Source: Bacteroidales bacterium UBA1215
GTDB lineage: Bacteria; Bacteroidota; Bacteroidia; Bacteroidales; WCHB1-69
Direction of reading: 5' to 3'
Assembly: GCA_002309475.1 (NCBI GenBank)
Contig: DBXJ01000044.1
Coordinates: 10,443-44,795 of the forward strand
DNA: 34,353 nucleotides
This document shows positions 8,238-16,027 of the stretch, piece after piece; the stretch's first letter is position 1; the number at the start of each line of letters is the position of its first letter. The notes under the pieces are model-generated. The model did not search any database. It was not told the DNA's origin and was given only the letters and a program-made list of their open reading frames with translations. A program made the position numbers and the translations under genes.

Positions 8238-10918
8238 AAATCTAAAGACATTTGAATGCCAGGGTCTTCAAAACCGGAATCGTCTTCGTTGTCATCTTTG
8301 TCGGTTTTTTCCGGCAAGGTGTATTCTTCGTCAACTGATTCTTCGGTAACAACTTCCTCTTCCGGTTCTTCGTAAGGAAGCGGCTCTAATTCATTGAAAT
8401 TTTTAATATTGTCAATAGCAATCTTCTTACCTTTATTTTTGATACGACCTATTTCAACATAGCTGTCAGGACTAAGCGTTTCGGTAGATTTCTTTTTGTC
8501 TTTATCTACGCAAACCACTTCTATTTGAGGTAAATAGTTGGTGCTAAGCAATACAAAAGTTTGATTTTGTTCTTTGAAGACAAAGTCCACGCGTTTGTCG
8601 GAAACAATGGGCAAGAAACGTTTGATAAAATATTTGTTTTTTTCACCGTCTAAATAGATGACAGTGATAGGTTTGTTGGTTTTTAGTTTTTCAATGGCAA
8701 TGAGGTTGTCGTCGAAATGCACCGAAGAGTCAAAGCCGGTAATTTTGTAGTAACCTTCTTTGTAGAAGGCGATAATTTTGTCGTTGGCAGAGAAGTTGCC
8801 GAGCAGATAACCATGTTTTTCGGTATTGAGACGATTGATGCTGTCGTCAAACCAAACCTCCAAGTCTCCCAAAGTGGAAGTGCCTTTTCTTAGCAGGGTA
8901 ACGCTTTTGACAGGGTTTTTGGTAACAATATTTCCCAAAGAGTTACGACCTTTTATTTGCAAGGTGCCGAAGTCGAATTCAAAGTTGGTTTTTTTGAGTT
9001 TGGGTTTCGGTTTCAACACCACTTTCACCACTTCTGATTCACCGTTTTTGTTGGCAGAGAAGTGCAAGATTTTGGAGCCGGGTTTGCCTTGTGTGATATC
9101 GTATTCCTTGTCTCTGGAAATGCCTCCTACGGCAAAACGCTTAGCATAAGAAGTTCCCAATTTTCCGTCTGTATAGATTAAATTATAGATAGTACGTTCG
9201 TCTTTACGCTTGAAAATATCTATATAGATAACATTGCCGACAAATTGCTTTTCGGAAACTTTTGTAATAATAAACTTGCCGTCTTCTTTAAAGACAATCA
9301 ATTCGTCTATATCGGAGCAGTCGAACAAATATTCGCTTTCGGTTTTCTTCAATCCCGTGCCGATAAATCCATTGGTTCTGTCAATATACAATTTTTGGTT
9401 GGCAACGGCAACGGTTGGTACGGAGATATTGTCAAAATTGCGGATTTCGGTTTTACGCTCTCTGCCGACACCGAATTTTTTCTTGATTTGTTTAAAATAG
9501 TTGATAGTGTAGTCTGTCAAATGGGCCAAGTTGTTTTCCACTTCGTCCATATACATTTCTATGCCCGCCAATTTTTCTTCCGCTTCTTTGATGTCGAATT
9601 TAGAAATTTTTCTAACAGGTTTTTCTGTCAACTTCACTACATTGTCGTGAGTGATTTCTTGTTTGAACATAGACCGGTAAGGGTCGAAAGCCCTTTCAAT
9701 GTTTTCTAATTGTGCTTCAAAACTTTCTTGATCGTCTTTTTCCAATTCTTTGTATATACGTTTTTCAAAGAACAATTTTTCCAACGAAATCCAGTGCCAT
9801 TGGTCTGCCAATTCCTGCCATTGGATTTCCAATTCTTTTTGCAACAATTTTTTGGTATTGAAAGTATTGGCACGCAAAATATATTTTACATCGGTGAAAA
9901 TAGGTTTGTCGTCTTCTATCACGCAGGCAGCAGGCGAAATCGCCAACTGGCAGTTGGTAAAGGCATACAAGGCGTCAATAGTTTGGTCAACCGATGCATT
10001 GGCTGCCAAGGTGAGTAATATTTCCACTTTGTCAGCGGTTCTGTCAAAAATTTTGACAATAGGAATTCTTCCTTTTTTGATGGCTTTTTCTATGTTGTCA
10101 ATCAACTGTGAAGTGGTGGTAGTATAGGGTATTTCGGTAATTGCAAGTGTTTTCTTGTCAATTTGTTCTATTTTTGCACGAATTTTTACCTTTCCTCTTT
10201 TTGCACCATTTCTATAGTCGTTTACATCTATGTAGCCGCCGGTAGGAAAGTCCGGATAGATTTCAAAATCTTTGTTTTGCAAAATAGCGATAGATGCATC
10301 TAACAATTCGTTGAAATTGTGTGGCAATATAATGGAATTGAGACCTACACCGATGCCGGAAGTGCCTTGTGCTAACAAAAGCGGAAATTTTATCGGCAGG
10401 CAAATCGGTTCTTTATTGCGGCTGTCGTACGACGATTTCCATGCAGTTGTTTTCTCGTTGTAAGCCACTTCCAAAGCAAATTTCGACAGGCGTGCTTCAA
10501 TATAACGGGCGGCAGCGGCTTTGTCACCGGTGAAAATATTACCCCAGTTACCTTGACAGTCTATCAGTAAATTTTTTTGTCCTAAATTGACCAAGGCCTC
10601 TTCAATAGAGGCATCTCCATGAGGGTGATATTTCATGGTGTTGCCGACAATGTTGGCAACTTTGTTGTAGCGGCCGTCTTCCAATTCCCACATAGAGTGA
10701 AGAATACGTCTTTGAACAGGTTTCAAGCCATCTTCTAAATGAGGAATGGCACGATCTAAGTTGACATACGAAGCGTAGTCCAAAAACCAATTCGAAAACA
10801 TATCTCTTATGTGATATACTTTTTGAATGTAATTTTCTTCGCTTTCAGAGGTAAGCTCTTTGGCAGGTTGTTCTATAGGGTTGTTCGTTTCAATTTCTTT
10901 GTTGTGAGAATCTTCCAT
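8234..10918 (-). CDS. parC: DNA topoisomerase IV subunit A (type IIA topoisomerase, GyrA/ParC family)
   Basis: The product is 894 residues from ATG at 10918. The winged-helix/tower region has IPHLEDGLKPVQRRIL and MKYHPHGDASIEEALVNL. The catalytic Tyr (about Y139) lies in AAAARYIEARLSKFA. A coiled-coil segment with its hinge follows, then a C-terminal beta-pinwheel-like domain and a very acidic tail (EEPEEEVVTEESVDEEYTLP). No GyrA box is visible, which favours ParC over GyrA. The enzyme cuts and passes DNA duplexes to unlink chromosomes, together with a ParE partner not found here. An upstream in-frame ATG at 10984 is rejected because the promoter (10958-10985) lies inside that extension. In the quinolone-determining region, Ala and Glu stand where E. 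coli GyrA has S83 and D87. Confidence 0.92.
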   Translation of the reverse strand: MEDSHNKEIETNNPIEQPAKELTSESEENYIQKVYHIRDMFSNWFLDYASYVNLDRAIPHLEDGLKPVQRRILHSMWELEDGRYNKVANIVGNTMKYHPHGDASIEEALVNLGQKNLLIDCQGNWGNIFTGDKAAAARYIEARLSKFALEVAYNEKTTAWKSSYDSRNKEPICLPIKFPLLLAQGTSGIGVGLNSIILPHNFNELLDASIAILQNKDFEIYPDFPTGGYIDVNDYRNGAKRGKVKIRAKIEQIDKKTLAITEIPYTTTTSQLIDNIEKAIKKGRIPIVKIFDRTADKVEILLTLAANASVDQTIDALYAFTNCQLAISPAACVIEDDKPIFTDVKYILRANTFNTKKLLQKELEIQWQELADQWHWISLEKLFFEKRIYKELEKDDQESFEAQLENIERAFDPYRSMFKQEITHDNVVKLTEKPVRKISKFDIKEAEEKLAGIEMYMDEVENNLAHLTDYTINYFKQIKKKFGVGRERKTEIRNFDNISVPTVAVANQKLYIDRTNGFIGTGLKKTESEYLFDCSDIDELIVFKEDGKFIITKVSEKQFVGNVIYIDIFKRKDERTIYNLIYTDGKLGTSYAKRFAVGGISRDKEYDITQGKPGSKILHFSANKNGESEVVKVVLKPKPKLKKTNFEFDFGTLQIKGRNSLGNIVTKNPVKSVTLLRKGTSTLGDLEVWFDDSINRLNTEKHGYLLGNFSANDKIIAFYKEGYYKITGFDSSVHFDDNLIAIEKLKTNKPITVIYLDGEKNKYFIKRFLPIVSDKRVDFVFKEQNQTFVLLSTNYLPQIEVVCVDKDKKKSTETLSPDSYVEIGRIKNKGKKIAIDNIKNFNELEPLPYEEPEEEVVTEESVDEEYTLPEKTDKDDNEDDSGFEDPGIQMSLDL

Positions 10919-10957
10919 TAAATATCGCTTATAATTTGCTTTGATGAAAATATCTTG

Positions 10958-10985
10958 CAAAATTACTTTTTTTTTACACAACAAA
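10958..10985 (-). promoter_or_regulatory. Bacteroidetes promoter for the topoisomerase IV gene
   Basis: On the minus strand, TTTG (10985-10982) and TAATTTTG (10965-10958) are spaced 20 bases apart. This sets the start of parC at 10918 rather than 10984. Confidence 0.75.
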
Positions 10986-11070
10986 TGTTAGCATCCGCAA
11001 TATATTTTTAACAAAAAATGTTTAATTTTTTTAATATGAAAAATCAGTCAACAAAGTCATAAAAAAATGC

Positions 11071-11078
11071 TATTTTTG
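11071..11078 (+). promoter_or_regulatory. Bacteroidetes -7 element for the glycosyltransferase gene
   Basis: TATTTTTG followed by C. It overlaps the first in-frame ATG (11067), so translation must begin downstream. A ribosome-binding-like AAAGGA lies at 11091-11096. Confidence 0.65.
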
Positions 11079-11102
11079 CCAATTCATAAAAAAGGATTAA
11101 TT

Positions 11103-12278
11103 TTGAAGATATTTGTTGTTTTATCAAGGGTTCCTTTCCCTTTAGAAAAAGGTGATAAATTGCGGGCTTACAATCAGTTAAAGATTTTGTCAGAACGCCA
11201 CGACATCTATTTGTTTGCTCTCAACGACAAGTCTTTGCATCCGGAGGCGATGCAAGAACTATCATCTTTTTGCACACAAGTAAAGATTTTTAAATTGCAC
11301 AAACTTTCTATCTTGTGCAATATGCTTAAATTTTTCTTCAAGGGTCTACCCATTCAGTGTGGCTATTTTTTCAACAATCGCTATAAAAAACGTATCAACG
11401 AGGCAATAGACGAGATAAAACCCGATGTTATTTACTCACAATTGATACGCACAGCGGAATATGTTCGCCATCGTAAAGAGAAAAAAGTACTTGACTATCA
11501 AGATGTTTTCTCCAAAGGTATGTACAGAATGATGCAAAAATCTACTTTTCTTAAGCGTTGGTTGTGTAAAATGGAGTACAATCGTTTGAGAAAATACGAA
11601 GTGGATGTTTTTGCGGATTTTGATGAAAAAACAATTATCACGCAAGTAGATAGAACAATGATAGAACATTATGCCGCCAGCGAAATAGTAGTTGTTCCCA
11701 ATGGTGTTGACAGTACCTATTTTGTCCCTCAGCATGTGGAGAAAAAATATGACATTATTTTCACTGGCAACATGTCCTATTTGCCCAATATTGTTGCATG
11801 CGAATATATTGCCCATGAAATTTTGCCCGAATTGCTCAAAAGGGAGCCTCATATAAAAATAGCCCTTTGCGGTGTCGATCCATCTCCGAGAGTGTTAGCA
11901 TTGAAAGGTGAACATATAGAGGTAACCGGCTGGGTGGAGGATATAAGAAGTTATTATGCCATGTCTAAATTGTTTGTGGCGCCTATGGAAATAGGTACAG
12001 GATTGCAAAACAAATTGTTAGAAGCTATGGCTATGGGTATTCCTTGCATTACTTCACCTTTGGCAAGCCAGCCTATCAAGGCAGTTATCAACAAAGAAAT
12101 TATTGTCTGCAATAGTGTTTTGGGCTATGTGGACGAAATTGTAAATTTGCTGCATAATCAACAATTATACGAAATGCTGTCACAAAATGCTTGTTGTTAC
12201 GTAAAAGAACATTATAATTGGCAGCAAACAACAAAGATTTTGGAAAATTTGCTGGAAAAATTGAATAATAAATGTTAA
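11103..12278 (+). CDS. Family 4 glycosyltransferase, PEP-CTERM/XrtA-associated sugar transferase type
   Basis: I place the start at TTG 11103, giving 391 residues that begin with MKIFVVLSRVPFPLEKGDKL, the typical N-terminus of this GT4 subgroup. The ATG at 11067 overlaps the -7 promoter element, while AAAGGA ends 7 bases before the TTG. The N-terminal Rossmann domain carries YSQLIRTAEYV and LDYQDVFSKGMYRMM. The C-terminal domain carries VVPNGVDSTYFVP, IIFTGNMSYLPN and the donor-binding APMEIGTGLQNKLLEAMAMG. The family transfers a nucleotide-activated sugar with retention, usually in polysaccharide or glycan assembly at the inner face of the membrane. No other glycan genes adjoin it, so the acceptor is unknown. 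Its stop overlaps the promoter of the next gene. Confidence 0.85.
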   Translation: MKIFVVLSRVPFPLEKGDKLRAYNQLKILSERHDIYLFALNDKSLHPEAMQELSSFCTQVKIFKLHKLSILCNMLKFFFKGLPIQCGYFFNNRYKKRINEAIDEIKPDVIYSQLIRTAEYVRHRKEKKVLDYQDVFSKGMYRMMQKSTFLKRWLCKMEYNRLRKYEVDVFADFDEKTIITQVDRTMIEHYAASEIVVVPNGVDSTYFVPQHVEKKYDIIFTGNMSYLPNIVACEYIAHEILPELLKREPHIKIALCGVDPSPRVLALKGEHIEVTGWVEDIRSYYAMSKLFVAPMEIGTGLQNKLLEAMAMGIPCITSPLASQPIKAVINKEIIVCNSVLGYVDEIVNLLHNQQLYEMLSQNACCYVKEHYNWQQTTKILENLLEKLNNKC

Positions 12279-12283
12279 CTTTG
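12276..12283 (+). promoter_or_regulatory. Bacteroidetes -7 element for the PepSY-like gene
   Basis: TAACTTTG followed by C. It overlaps the TAA stop of the glycosyltransferase and lies about 28 bases before the next ATG. Confidence 0.6.
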
Positions 12284-12311
12284 CATTTGTAAAATAGAAA
12301 AAACGAATACT

Positions 12312-13583
12312 ATGAATAATATGAGAACTTTAAAGATGGTAGCTATCTTGTTGATAGGAATAATCTTATGTGGAAATGTGGCATACGGACAGTCTAAAAA
12401 TGAGCCGAAAAAGCCTGCCAAAAAAGCATCAAAAGTACAAGTGGACCCTACTTTGTTGTCAGAAGACAAGGTGCCGGCACCGGTATTGAAAACTTTTAAG
12501 AAAAGATTTTCCACTGCTACCGAGATGCAGTGGCATTCCACTCCTAACGACACCATTGTCATGGTTTATTATGTGATGCGAGAAGTGCCAATGGAATCCG
12601 AATTCGGAGCATCCGGTTATTGGATAGAAACCAGAGAGACTGCCGACCCTGAAAAATTGTTGTCGGCATGTTACAAAACTTTGGATGTTTTCTATCAAAA
12701 CTATAAAGTGAAGTCAGTTTACAAAATTACCCGAAGCGACAAGAATAACCAATTCTTAATTAATATTTTAGAGCCACAAAATGCCAAATCGCAACAACTT
12801 ACAAAAGTCTATTTAGACAAATCGGGTCGTTTTATTAAAGCGGAAGCTCCTGAAGAAAAAATAGGTGCAGAAGATAACGTAGTTGATAAAAAAGCCTCCA
12901 AAGAAGAGGCAAAAATTAAAAAAGAATTTGAAAAAGACAGACAATTAGATATCTATCCGGCAAAAATCAGCGGAGATGAATTGCCTAATAGCATTCAACG
13001 TTGGATAGACAAAAATTATCCTGATTATCTTGTCAAAAAAGTGGACTATACTACAGATGAAGATTTTGAAGCAGAAGGCAATATATATATAATAATGATT
13101 CAGCGGAGCGGTATCAACCAACCTTATGCAACAGTTTGGTTTACCCGTGATGGAGATTTCTTGCAGTTGCAGGACGATTTCAAAAAAGAACAAACAGTTG
13201 TAGAAGAGAAAGTAAAACGACCTGTTACAGAGGAAGTGAAACGAGCCTTTGAAGAAAAATATCCAACTGTAAAAACTGTCCAATGGGAAGAAGACGAAGA
13301 TGGCAATTGGGTGGGGAATTTCACCGATAAATATGGTCAAAACTATGCTTTTTACAGTAATAGCGGTGTTTGGTTTTATACTAGAAATGTGATAGATTAT
13401 GCAAAGGTTCCTTATGCAGTTCGTACAGCAGTAGAAACTAATTATCCCAAATATACGGTCATGAATGCTTATAAAGTGTCTGCACCGGAGAAAAAGCCAT
13501 ACTATACCATAGAACTTTATTTAAAGAAAGATAAATCCACACTTATAGTGGATTATCAACAAACGGGCAAACCGTTAGAATAG
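12312..13583 (+). CDS. Secreted PepSY-like (DUF2874-type) protein
   Basis: The product is 423 residues with a signal peptide (core VAILLIGIILCGNVAYG, then Q). A Lys-rich linker leads into several repeats of a PepSY-like module, each a helix followed by beta strands. The modules are recognisable by 'P..V...F...F..A...QW' (VPAPVLKTFKKRFSTATEMQ), 'LPNSIQRWIDKNYPDYLVKK', 'VTEEVKRAFEEKYPTVKTVQ' and 'VPYAVRTAVETNYPKYTVMN'. A charged Lys/Glu region (about residues 180-215) separates the first module from the rest. PepSY-like proteins are common in Bacteroidetes periplasms and their role is largely unproved. The U32-family gene begins 5 bases after the stop, so the two are probably cotranscribed. ATGs at codons 4 and 8 are possible alternative starts. 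Confidence 0.75.
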   Translation: MNNMRTLKMVAILLIGIILCGNVAYGQSKNEPKKPAKKASKVQVDPTLLSEDKVPAPVLKTFKKRFSTATEMQWHSTPNDTIVMVYYVMREVPMESEFGASGYWIETRETADPEKLLSACYKTLDVFYQNYKVKSVYKITRSDKNNQFLINILEPQNAKSQQLTKVYLDKSGRFIKAEAPEEKIGAEDNVVDKKASKEEAKIKKEFEKDRQLDIYPAKISGDELPNSIQRWIDKNYPDYLVKKVDYTTDEDFEAEGNIYIIMIQRSGINQPYATVWFTRDGDFLQLQDDFKKEQTVVEEKVKRPVTEEVKRAFEEKYPTVKTVQWEEDEDGNWVGNFTDKYGQNYAFYSNSGVWFYTRNVIDYAKVPYAVRTAVETNYPKYTVMNAYKVSAPEKKPYYTIELYLKKDKSTLIVDYQQTGKPLE

Positions 13584-13587
13584 TCGA

Positions 13588-15408
13588 ATGGAACAACTGG
13601 AGTTGTTAGCACCGGCAAAGCACCTTGAAATGGCAAAATTGGCCATTAATCATGGTGCTGATGCTGTTTATATGGGTTGCTCCGATTTTGGTGCCAGACA
13701 CAATGCCAGCAATTCTATTGCCGATGTGGCTGAGGCGGTAATATATGCACATCGCTATCATGCCAAAGTGTATGTTACTCTCAATACTATTTTGTTTGAC
13801 AACGAGTTGGAATATGCCCGTACCATGGCATATCAGTTATACAATGCAGGAGTAGATGCCCTATTGATACAAGACATGTCCTTATTGCAGATGGATATGC
13901 CACCCATAGCTTTGCATGCAAGCACCCAAATGAACAATGTGGATGTTGAGAAAATACGGCAGTATAAAAATTGGGGTATCAGTCGAGTAGTGCTGGCTCG
14001 AGAACTATCATTGAAAGAGATAGAAAATATTTATCAAAATTGTGATATAGAATTAGAATGTTTTGTACACGGGGCATTGTGTGTTTGCTATAGCGGACAA
14101 TGCTATATGAGTTATCATATAGGGCAACGCAGTGCCAATCGTGGCGTTTGTGCCCAGCCATGTCGCTTGAAATATGTTTTGAAAGATGAAACCGGCAAAG
14201 AAATACTAAAGCCACAGCATTATCTTTCGCTCAAAGATATGAATAGAATCAACTATTTGGCAGACATGGCAAAAGTTGGTGTAAGGTCTTTCAAAATAGA
14301 GGGCAGATTAAAAGACGAGTCTTATGTCGCCAATGTTGTCAGTGCCTATCGGCAGCAATTAGACAAAGTGATAGAAGATAACGCGGAATACGGGCATGCT
14401 TCGTTGGGAACATGTACGTTTGGATTTGTTCCGGACTTGGAAAAAACTTTTAATAGAGGTTATACAAACTATTTCATTACAGGTGAACGCCAGAAAACGG
14501 CTAACCATAGTACGCCAAAGTCTATCGGAAAATATTTGGGCGTGGTGAATGAATTGCATCATGGTGGTTTCCGTATCAATACCAACGAAATTATTGTCAA
14601 TGGGGATGGTTTGTGCTGGCAGGATTCCACAGGAGAATGGGTGGGAATGAATGTGAATGCAGTTGATGGAAAATGGATAAAATGTACCGATTGGACAGAT
14701 ATTTCTCTGGGGACCAAGGTATATCGAAATTACGACAAACAATTTTTCTCTTTGTTAAAAACGGAGAAAACCATTCGCAAAATTGCTGTTTGTTTGCAGA
14801 TAAAAGAAAAAGATGAAAAAATTGTCTTGCAATTGGTAGATGAGCAAGGAAATACATCGCAAATTGTCACCCCGATACCAAGCGATTTGGCAAAAAATCA
14901 AGATTTGGCAATCAAAAATATGCAAACACAGTTGGCAAAGAGTGGAGATGCTATTTTTAGTGTAAAATCGGTGGAGATAGCCTTGCAACAGGTGTATTTT
15001 TTTACCATGTCGCAGTTGAATGCCATGCGGAGGCAATTGTTTGAGCAACATGAAAAAAAATTGCTGGACATATACCAATGCCCGCCACCTGCCGAGCGAA
15101 AAACAGAAAAATTCTATTTAGATGAGTTGGACTATCATTATAATGTTAGTAATCATTTGGCAAAAGCATTTTATGAAAAAATAGGAGCAAAAGTGTTAGA
15201 ATTTGCACCGGAATATTCGCAAAAAACTTCCGGAAAAGAAGTTATGAGGACGAAATATTGTCTAAGAAATGAATTGAATGCTTGTCATAAAAAACAAGGT
15301 GCCGGTCAGTTGCCGTCGAAATTGGTGTTAAGTTATGAAGAAAAAGATTTTGCTGTCACCTTTGATTGTGTGCATTGTCAGATGATATTGACACCGATGG
15401 GAAAATAA
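13588..15408 (+). CDS. Peptidase U32 family protein (RlhA/YdcP-like RNA hydroxylation type)
   Basis: The product is 606 residues. The U32 core occupies about residues 1-290. It starts with MEQLELLAPAKHLEMAK and GADAVYMG, followed by ALHASTQMNN, the Cys-rich ECFVHGALCVCYSGQCYMS, RSANRGVCAQPCRLKY, LSLKDMN and SFKIEGRLKDE. These Cys residues fit the iron-sulfur/prephenate-dependent hydroxylase members rather than a classical protease. A C-terminal half with a DUF3656-like and beta-barrel region follows. E. coli RlhA (about 650 residues, hydroxylating a 23S rRNA cytidine) is closer in length than TrhP (about 450, acting on tRNA wobble uridine), so RlhA-like is my preference, without proof. It lies 5 bases after the PepSY-like gene. 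Confidence 0.85.
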   Translation: MEQLELLAPAKHLEMAKLAINHGADAVYMGCSDFGARHNASNSIADVAEAVIYAHRYHAKVYVTLNTILFDNELEYARTMAYQLYNAGVDALLIQDMSLLQMDMPPIALHASTQMNNVDVEKIRQYKNWGISRVVLARELSLKEIENIYQNCDIELECFVHGALCVCYSGQCYMSYHIGQRSANRGVCAQPCRLKYVLKDETGKEILKPQHYLSLKDMNRINYLADMAKVGVRSFKIEGRLKDESYVANVVSAYRQQLDKVIEDNAEYGHASLGTCTFGFVPDLEKTFNRGYTNYFITGERQKTANHSTPKSIGKYLGVVNELHHGGFRINTNEIIVNGDGLCWQDSTGEWVGMNVNAVDGKWIKCTDWTDISLGTKVYRNYDKQFFSLLKTEKTIRKIAVCLQIKEKDEKIVLQLVDEQGNTSQIVTPIPSDLAKNQDLAIKNMQTQLAKSGDAIFSVKSVEIALQQVYFFTMSQLNAMRRQLFEQHEKKLLDIYQCPPPAERKTEKFYLDELDYHYNVSNHLAKAFYEKIGAKVLEFAPEYSQKTSGKEVMRTKYCLRNELNACHKKQGAGQLPSKLVLSYEEKDFAVTFDCVHCQMILTPMGK

Positions 15409-15467
15409 ATATTTAGAAATTTTTTGCTGATAAAAATTTATTGTTGAAATAATTCAGTAAAAAATGT

Positions 15468-15475
15468 TATCTTTG
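15468..15475 (+). promoter_or_regulatory. Bacteroidetes -7 element immediately before the DUF6913 gene
   Basis: TATCTTTG followed by C, only four bases before the ATG at 15480. The transcript may therefore be almost leaderless. Confidence 0.55.
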
Positions 15476-15479
15476 CAAC

Positions 15480-16013
15480 ATGATGTTAAAAAGAAAAATA
15501 CAAAATAAATTGACGGATTTTGCCAACGAGGTAAAATCCAATCATCCTGTGTTAACCACCATACCATCAGCAGGAAAAGTTTGTATGTTTTTTTCTTTTA
15601 ACACTTTGCAACAATGGCAGGAGCAAGCAGCTATAGTGAAAAATTGGGAAAACGGCATGTTGGAAAAATGTACGATTTTTTGCTATATCAATAGTTATAA
15701 GGTAAATGACACTTTAAAAATGTCTTCTTCCAATGTTTGTTTGATAAGTAAAAAAGATTTTAGTTTTATGGGAGATATTAGCAAGCAGATTCTTCCAAAA
15801 CTAAATCAGCCATTTGATTTATTGATAGACATGTCTGCAAATGTTGACGAACATGTATTGCTTTTGCAAGCGTCAACGCCTGCAAAGTTGCGGGTAGGCA
15901 GAAATCCTCAGCAAGCCATGTATTACGATATGGTGGTGAGTGTTGACGATAGTCAACCAATAGTATTTTATTTAACTCAAGTAGAAAAATATTTAACACA
16001 ATTAGCAAAATAA
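15480..16013 (+). CDS. DUF6913 family protein
   Basis: The product is 177 residues, with no signal peptide or membrane segment. It resembles a small Bacteroidetes-specific family of unknown function (DUF6913). The recognisable parts are the basic N-terminal helix (MMLKRKIQNKLTDFA), the central FDLLIDMS segment near residue 112, and the YYDMVVSVDD segment followed by a terminal helix (FYLTQVEKYLTQLAK). The family assignment is from memory of the pattern. Start: ATG ATG at 15480/15483, with the -7 promoter element just upstream and no room for a ribosome binding site. The dipeptidase gene follows after 14 bases, probably on the same transcript. Confidence 0.65.
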   Translation: MMLKRKIQNKLTDFANEVKSNHPVLTTIPSAGKVCMFFSFNTLQQWQEQAAIVKNWENGMLEKCTIFCYINSYKVNDTLKMSSSNVCLISKKDFSFMGDISKQILPKLNQPFDLLIDMSANVDEHVLLLQASTPAKLRVGRNPQQAMYYDMVVSVDDSQPIVFYLTQVEKYLTQLAK

Positions 16014-16027
16014 TAAATATCAATACA

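Noticed and set aside
8826..10127. Several plus-strand frames up to 154 codons
   Set aside because: They are all antisense to the topoisomerase IV gene, whose frame is intact with clear motifs.
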